A stretch of 64,000 nucleotides of DNA from SHZL01 sp031362985. Lineage in GTDB: Bacteria > Pseudomonadota > Gammaproteobacteria > Xanthomonadales > SZUA-36. The notes beneath the pieces were generated by a model. That model was given only the letters and a program-made list of their open reading frames with translations, did no database searches and was not told the DNA's origin. This document shows positions 59,988 to 64,000 of this stretch, piece by piece (positions within the stretch are counted from its first letter, which is position 1; the number at the start of each line of letters is the position of its first letter). The position numbers and the translations under genes were made by a program. Location of the stretch: the NCBI GenBank assembly GCA_031362985.1, contig JANLTO010000004.1, forward strand, positions 1-64,000, written 5' to 3'.

Positions 59988-62012
59988 ATGCCCGAGAAAG
60001 ACATCAGGCCGTTCATTTTACACAGCCCTTTCCGGCCGGCCGGCGATCAGCCCGAAGCCATCCAGGCCCTGATCGAGGGCATTGATAACGGACTCGCGCA
60101 CCAGACCCTGCTGGGGGTGACCGGGTCAGGCAAGACTTTCACCATTGCCAACGTGATCCAGCATGCGCAGCGGCCGACTCTGGTGCTGGCGCCGAACAAG
60201 ACCCTGGCTGCCCAGTTGTATGGCGAGTTCAAAGAGTTTTTCCCGGAAAACGCGGTGGAGTATTTCGTTTCCTATTACGACTACTACCAGCCCGAGGCCT
60301 ATGTGCCCTCATCCGATACCTACATTGAGAAAGACGCCTCCATCAATGAGCATATTGAGCAAATGCGCCTGTCGGCTACCAAGGCCTTGCTGCAACGCAG
60401 CGATGTCATCATCGTGGCCACGGTTTCCGCCATCTATGGCCTCGGTGACCCCACCCAGTACCTGAGCATGGTGCTGCACCTGTCCATTGGCGAAACCATT
60501 AATCAACGCTCCATCCTGCGCCGTCTCGCCGAGATGCAGTACAGCCGTAACGACCTCGAGCTGAGGCGTGGCACCTACCGGGTGCGCGGCGACATCATAG
60601 ATATCTTCCCGGGCGATGAAGAAAGCCGGGCTATCCGGGTTGAGTTGTTTGACCAGGAAGTCGAATCCCTGTGCATGCTGGATCCGCTCACCGGCGAAGT
60701 CCTGCGCAAGCTGGAGCGGTTCACGATTTTTCCCAAGTCGCATTACGTGACTCCGCGGCAGGTAGTGCTGGATGCCGCGGCAGCAATTGCGCTGGAACTC
60801 AAGGACAGGCTGGAGGTATTGCGCGACCTGCATAAATTGGTCGAAGTGCAACGTCTGGAACAGCGCACGCGCTACGATCTGGAAATGATGCTGGAGCTGG
60901 GCTACTGCAATGGCATCGAAAACTATTCCCGGCATTTGACAGGGCGCGGGCCGGGCGAGGCGCCGCCCACGCTGTTTGACTATCTGCCTAACAATGCCTT
61001 GCTGGTGCTGGACGAAAGCCACGTGTTGGTGCCGCAGCTTGGCGCCATGTTCAAAGGCGATCGCTCGCGTAAGGAAAACCTGGTGGAATACGGTTTCCGC
61101 CTGCCGTCGGCACTGGACAATCGGCCACTGAAGTTCGAAGAGTGGGAAGAACGCGCACCCCAAAGTATATTTCTCTCGGCCACGCCCAGGGCTTATGAAT
61201 TGCAGCGCTCGGGCAGCGTGGTCGAACAACTGGTGCGACCGACCGGCCTGATCGACCCCGAAGTCGAAATCCGACCGGTTACCAACCAGGTGGACGACTT
61301 GCTCTCGGAAATCAATCGCCGCGCTGCTGCGGGTGAGCGGGTGCTGGTTACGGTGCTGACCAAGCGCATGGCGGAAAATCTCACCGAGTATCTCGCGGAC
61401 CACGGCGTGAAAGTTCGTTATTTGCACTCAGACGTGGAAACGGTGGAGCGGGTAGAAATCATTCGCGACCTGCGCCTGGGGGTGTTTGATGTGCTGATTG
61501 GCATCAATCTGTTGCGTGAAGGGCTGGATATGCCAGAGGTTTCACTGGTGGCCATACTGGATGCGGACCGGGAAGGTTTTCTGCGTTCGGATTCTTCCCT
61601 GGTCCAGACCATGGGTCGCGCGGCGCGCAATTTGAACGGCAAGGCCATCCTCTACGCCGACCGTATCACCGGGTCCATGCAGCGGGCGATTGCAGAAACC
61701 GACCGGCGCAGGGCCAAGCAAGTGGCCTTTAACCTGGAGCATGGCATCGAGCCTCGCTCCATTCAGAAGGGAGTGGTCGACATCATGTCAAGCGCACACG
61801 ACGAAGAACCGCGCAAAGGCAGTTTGCGCCGGGTAGCTGAAAGTGGTGGCCGCTACGACTACGTTGAACCCGCACAATTGGGCAAAGCCGTACGTGAACT
61901 GGAACAGAAGATGTTTCGCCACGCGGAGTTGCTGGAATTCGAAGAAGCTGCCCGCGTGCGCGACGAGATTTCACAACTCAAGGAACGGGTGCTGAAAGGC
62001 CCGGAGTTCTAG
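59988..62012 (+). CDS. uvrB: Excinuclease ABC subunit B
   Basis: Damage-verifying helicase of nucleotide excision repair. The protein is 674 residues from the ATG at 59988. It has Walker A GVTGSGKTFTIANVI, the beta-hairpin YYDYYQPEAYVPSSDTYIEK, the helicase motifs LVLDESHV and TMGRAARNLNGKAI, and the C-terminal UVR domain (FRHAELLEFEEAARVRDE) for UvrC. Its last 35 bases overlap a MATE gene on the other strand. Confidence 0.98.
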   Translation: MPEKDIRPFILHSPFRPAGDQPEAIQALIEGIDNGLAHQTLLGVTGSGKTFTIANVIQHAQRPTLVLAPNKTLAAQLYGEFKEFFPENAVEYFVSYYDYYQPEAYVPSSDTYIEKDASINEHIEQMRLSATKALLQRSDVIIVATVSAIYGLGDPTQYLSMVLHLSIGETINQRSILRRLAEMQYSRNDLELRRGTYRVRGDIIDIFPGDEESRAIRVELFDQEVESLCMLDPLTGEVLRKLERFTIFPKSHYVTPRQVVLDAAAAIALELKDRLEVLRDLHKLVEVQRLEQRTRYDLEMMLELGYCNGIENYSRHLTGRGPGEAPPTLFDYLPNNALLVLDESHVLVPQLGAMFKGDRSRKENLVEYGFRLPSALDNRPLKFEEWEERAPQSIFLSATPRAYELQRSGSVVEQLVRPTGLIDPEVEIRPVTNQVDDLLSEINRRAAAGERVLVTVLTKRMAENLTEYLADHGVKVRYLHSDVETVERVEIIRDLRLGVFDVLIGINLLREGLDMPEVSLVAILDADREGFLRSDSSLVQTMGRAARNLNGKAILYADRITGSMQRAIAETDRRRAKQVAFNLEHGIEPRSIQKGVVDIMSSAHDEEPRKGSLRRVAESGGRYDYVEPAQLGKAVRELEQKMFRHAELLEFEEAARVRDEISQLKERVLKGPEF

Positions 62013-63345
62013 CGAGGCGCTGTTCCAGGAAGGGATACCAGGCGGCCTGGGAAAGGCCTCTTGCAGCCATGAACACCAACACCGCACCCCACAGCCCCTT
62101 AATGCCCCATACCTCTGTCATGGGGTCGAGCACGAGCAGATAGACCGCGCACGCGATGGCCATGGTACCCATCATGGCCGCCGCCGCAGTAGCGCCTATG
62201 AATACGCCATCGAACTGGAAGCACCACACCGACACCAGTGGCAGGATCACTATTATCGGCATAAGCGAAGCAACCACAGTCTGCACCGCAGGCAGGTCGG
62301 TGAGCAAGGTGGTCAAGGCGTTGCCGCCCAACCAGAACAGGGCGGCATACACCAGGCTGGCAGCAAGCGCCCACAGGCTGGTGAGGTAGACCCAGCGCCT
62401 GAACACCAGCCTCTGCCCCTGGCCCCAGGCCGCCCCCGCCAACGCCTCGGCGGTATGTGCAAAACCGTCCAGACCCAGCGACATTAACAATAGGAACTGC
62501 ATGGCCACGTGGCTGGCCGCCATGGCCACATCACCCATGCCGCCCGCCTGGCGCATGACCAGCGCCAGTGCGGTCATGAGGATGATGGTGCGAACGAAGA
62601 TGAAGCCGTTTACAAAAACGAGTTGGCCAAACCGGCTGATGCGCCAGGTTGCGGCGTGGCGCAGGCTCTGCAACAGCAGCTTGCGGTCCAGCAAGCGCAG
62701 CAGAACCCAGACGCTCGCAATGGCGGTTGCGTATTGGGCGATCAGCGTGCCCCATGCGACGCCCGGCACTCCCATGTCCAGGCCGATCACGAAGAGGATA
62801 TTAAGCACTCCGTTGCTGATGTTCAGCAGCAGTTGCAGCCAAAGTATGGACTTAACCCGCGCCATACCGAACAGCACGCCGGTGATGGCATAGTTCAGCA
62901 GCGTCGCGGGTGCCGCCCAAATGCGGATATGAAAATACTCCGCAGTGACTTTTGCCACGTCCTCCGGCGGCGCCATCATGCGCAGGGACCACAGCAGTAA
63001 CCACTCCTGGATCAGCAACAGGACAAAGGCAAATACCAGGGCGAGTCCACAGGACCGCAGGGCCGTGGCAACCAGGCCTGCGGAGTCGTTACGGCCCCGC
63101 GCCTGCGCGATCACGCCGGTGGTTCCCATGCGCAGAAAGCCAAAGGCCCACAGCAGGTAATTGAAGATGATGCTGCCCAGGCCGACTGCGGCTAGGTACA
63201 CCGCGCTGGACAGGTGGCCAATGGCCCAGGTATCGACCAGGCCCACCAGCGGCGACGACGAATTAGCCAATATCGCAGGTCCGGCAATGGCCCAGATTTG
63301 CCGGTGTGGATTCAGATGCGGGTTCAGCTCGGTTGAGACAGGCAT
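61978..63345 (-). CDS. MATE-family efflux protein (DinF-like)
   Basis: A 12-helix membrane exporter of about 455 residues. It has the N-terminal MPVSTELNPHLNPHRQIWA and MATE pattern ILANSSSPLVGLVDTWAIG. The later segment WGLIAQ is conserved as TLIAQYATAIASVWVLL. The start is ATG 63345, with a TTG at 63381 in frame. Likely cation-coupled export of drugs or metabolites. It converges with uvrB. Confidence 0.88.
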   Translation of the reverse strand: MPVSTELNPHLNPHRQIWAIAGPAILANSSSPLVGLVDTWAIGHLSSAVYLAAVGLGSIIFNYLLWAFGFLRMGTTGVIAQARGRNDSAGLVATALRSCGLALVFAFVLLLIQEWLLLWSLRMMAPPEDVAKVTAEYFHIRIWAAPATLLNYAITGVLFGMARVKSILWLQLLLNISNGVLNILFVIGLDMGVPGVAWGTLIAQYATAIASVWVLLRLLDRKLLLQSLRHAATWRISRFGQLVFVNGFIFVRTIILMTALALVMRQAGGMGDVAMAASHVAMQFLLLMSLGLDGFAHTAEALAGAAWGQGQRLVFRRWVYLTSLWALAASLVYAALFWLGGNALTTLLTDLPAVQTVVASLMPIIVILPLVSVWCFQFDGVFIGATAAAAMMGTMAIACAVYLLVLDPMTEVWGIKGLWGAVLVFMAARGLSQAAWYPFLEQRLARTPGLSAPVP

Positions 63346-63468
63346 GTGGGGCACTGTGCCAGCCAGCGTTTGCTCGCGCAATGGTATGCGCTGGTCCTGG
63401 AACTTGATTTGGTTGCTCAGTCAGCTGTCATACCCTAGAATTGCCGCCCTTCCAGTATTCGAGTTTAT

Positions 63469-63619
63469 GGAGAGGTGCCAGAGTGGTTGAATGGGCTCGC
63501 CTGGAAAGCGTGTTTAGGGTAATACCCTAACGCGGGTTCGAAAAATTCGCCGGGAGCGAATTTTCGTGAGCGCAGCGAACCCGAAGGGCGAGGGCAGGAT
63601 GCCCGGAGCAATCCCGCCC
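63469..63619 (+). pseudogene. tRNA-Ser (GGA) copy broken in the T-arm by an insert
   Basis: Bases 63465-63542 are identical to 63665-63742 (78 bases), but after GGGTTCG the copy is interrupted by about 69 bases (63541-63609). It then resumes with AATCCCGCCC (63610-63619), and the 3' acceptor strand is missing. The insert contains an inverted pair (AAAATTCGC/GCGAATTTT), a complementary copy of the T-arm (CGAACCC at 63576-63582) and a GGGCA/TGCCC hairpin. It is probably not functional as a tRNA. Confidence 0.88.
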
Positions 63620-63668
63620 GACGTGAGGAAGAGCTTAGGTGACAATGAGATTGGAATTCAGGAATTAT

Positions 63669-63759
63669 GGAGAGGTGCCAGAGTGGTTGAATGGGCTCGC
63701 CTGGAAAGCGTGTTTAGGGTAATACCCTAACGCGGGTTCGAATCCCGCCCTCTCCGCCA
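63669..63759 (+). tRNA. tRNA-Ser (GGA)
   Basis: The acceptor GGAGAGG/CCTCTCC pairs and CCA is encoded. The anticodon loop CTGGAAA gives anticodon GGA for UCC/UCU codons. A long variable arm (TTTAGGGTAATACCCTAA) marks a class II tRNA. The T-arm is GCGGGTTCGAATCCCGC. The anticodon stem CTCGC/GCGTG leaves a T-T mismatch. Confidence 0.95.
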
Positions 63760-63764
63760 AATAG

Positions 63765-63791
63765 AAAACCCCGCTTACGTCGGGGTTTTTT
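63765..63791 (+). terminator. Terminator of tRNA-Ser
   Basis: The stem AAAACCCCG (63765-63773) and CGGGGTTTT (63781-63789) closes the loop CTTACGT and runs into six T residues in all (63786-63791). Confidence 0.92.
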
Positions 63792-63914
63792 ATTGCTTGG
63801 GATAATCATCGCGTCCAGGGGTTCACAGCTCAACCGGATATCGCTTACTATGGGCGTTGCTCGGATGCTGGCACCACTTGCGGAACACCCCAAGGACCCG
63901 TACCAAGAGACCAC

Positions 63915-64000
63915 ATGCTTACCTTACAAACCACAGGCTATAAACCCAAGTCCATGGTGGGCGACGTTTCCCTCGGTATTTTCAAGGGAATTGACAACGG
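63915..64000 (+). CDS. Start of an unknown gene, 3' end outside window
   Basis: The ATG at 63915, with AAGAGA five bases upstream, opens a frame MLTLQTTGYKPKSMVGDVSL that runs to the window edge, 28 codons. No family can be named from this fragment. It lies about 120 bases after the tRNA-Ser terminator. Confidence 0.5.
   Translation, partial: MLTLQTTGYKPKSMVGDVSLGIFKGIDN

Noticed and set aside
63714..63914. Minus-strand ORF ending GGEGGIRTRVRVLP
   Set aside because: This is a well-known artefact pattern of translating tRNA-Ser and its terminator backwards.

Overview
The window looks like chromosomal core DNA of a gammaproteobacterium, with a few accessory or decaying patches. The gene orders are those of Pseudomonas, E. 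coli and their relatives: tRNA-Val/thrS/infC/rpmI/rplT/pheST/ihfA/merR/tRNA-Pro; gloB/methyltransferase/rnhA/dnaQ; queG/nnr/tsaE/amiB/mutL/miaA/hfq/hflX/hflK/hflC/purA/rnr/rlmB; rluB/scpB/scpA; smc/zipA/ligA. ZipA, HflKC and the DnaQ-type proofreading subunit support the class. Nothing seen fixes the genus.

Layout. Bases 1-1955 hold the 5' part of dnaE (minus), followed by a palindromic repeat and tRNA-Val. Bases 2414-9816 form a translation operon with a terminator-like hairpin before thrS, an apparent AUC-initiated infC and a strong hairpin plus U-tract before pheS. After tRNA-Pro come folE2, two cell-wall hydrolase genes, gloB, a methyltransferase, a probable MITE, rnhA and dnaQ. dnaQ overlaps mltF tail to tail. 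gltX, a WYL regulator, a small membrane protein and an orphan class III aminotransferase follow. Bases 22864-39563 are the long conserved block from queG to rlmB: queuosine and t6A tRNA modification, NAD(P)HX repair, wall amidase, mismatch repair, Hfq, HflX/K/C, purA, RNase R and RlmB. Bases 39601-44686 hold rluB and scpAB with small genes and queF. Bases 44940-51182 hold smc, zipA and ligA.

Accessory part (about 51200-58540). A lipid/diacylglycerol-kinase-like gene has decayed by a frameshift in a C7 run and an internal deletion, and it runs into a second copy of the palindromic repeat. Around it are a SYLF-domain protein, a polytopic membrane protein, an AraC regulator divergent from a small ORF and a BKACE enzyme, a higBA toxin-antitoxin pair, tRNA-Asn, an isolated pseudopilin and an Asp/Asn-hydroxylase-like protein coupled to an aspartate aminotransferase. 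The end carries uvrB, a MATE exporter and two tRNA-Ser(GGA) copies 200 bp apart. The first copy is broken in its T-arm by a structured insert.

I found no CRISPR array, prophage, full insertion sequence or obvious new multi-gene defence system. The most unusual signals are the paired-arm palindromes sharing GGGGTCAGAG, the interrupted tRNA-Ser copy, the AUC start of infC and the leader hairpins of thrS and pheS.
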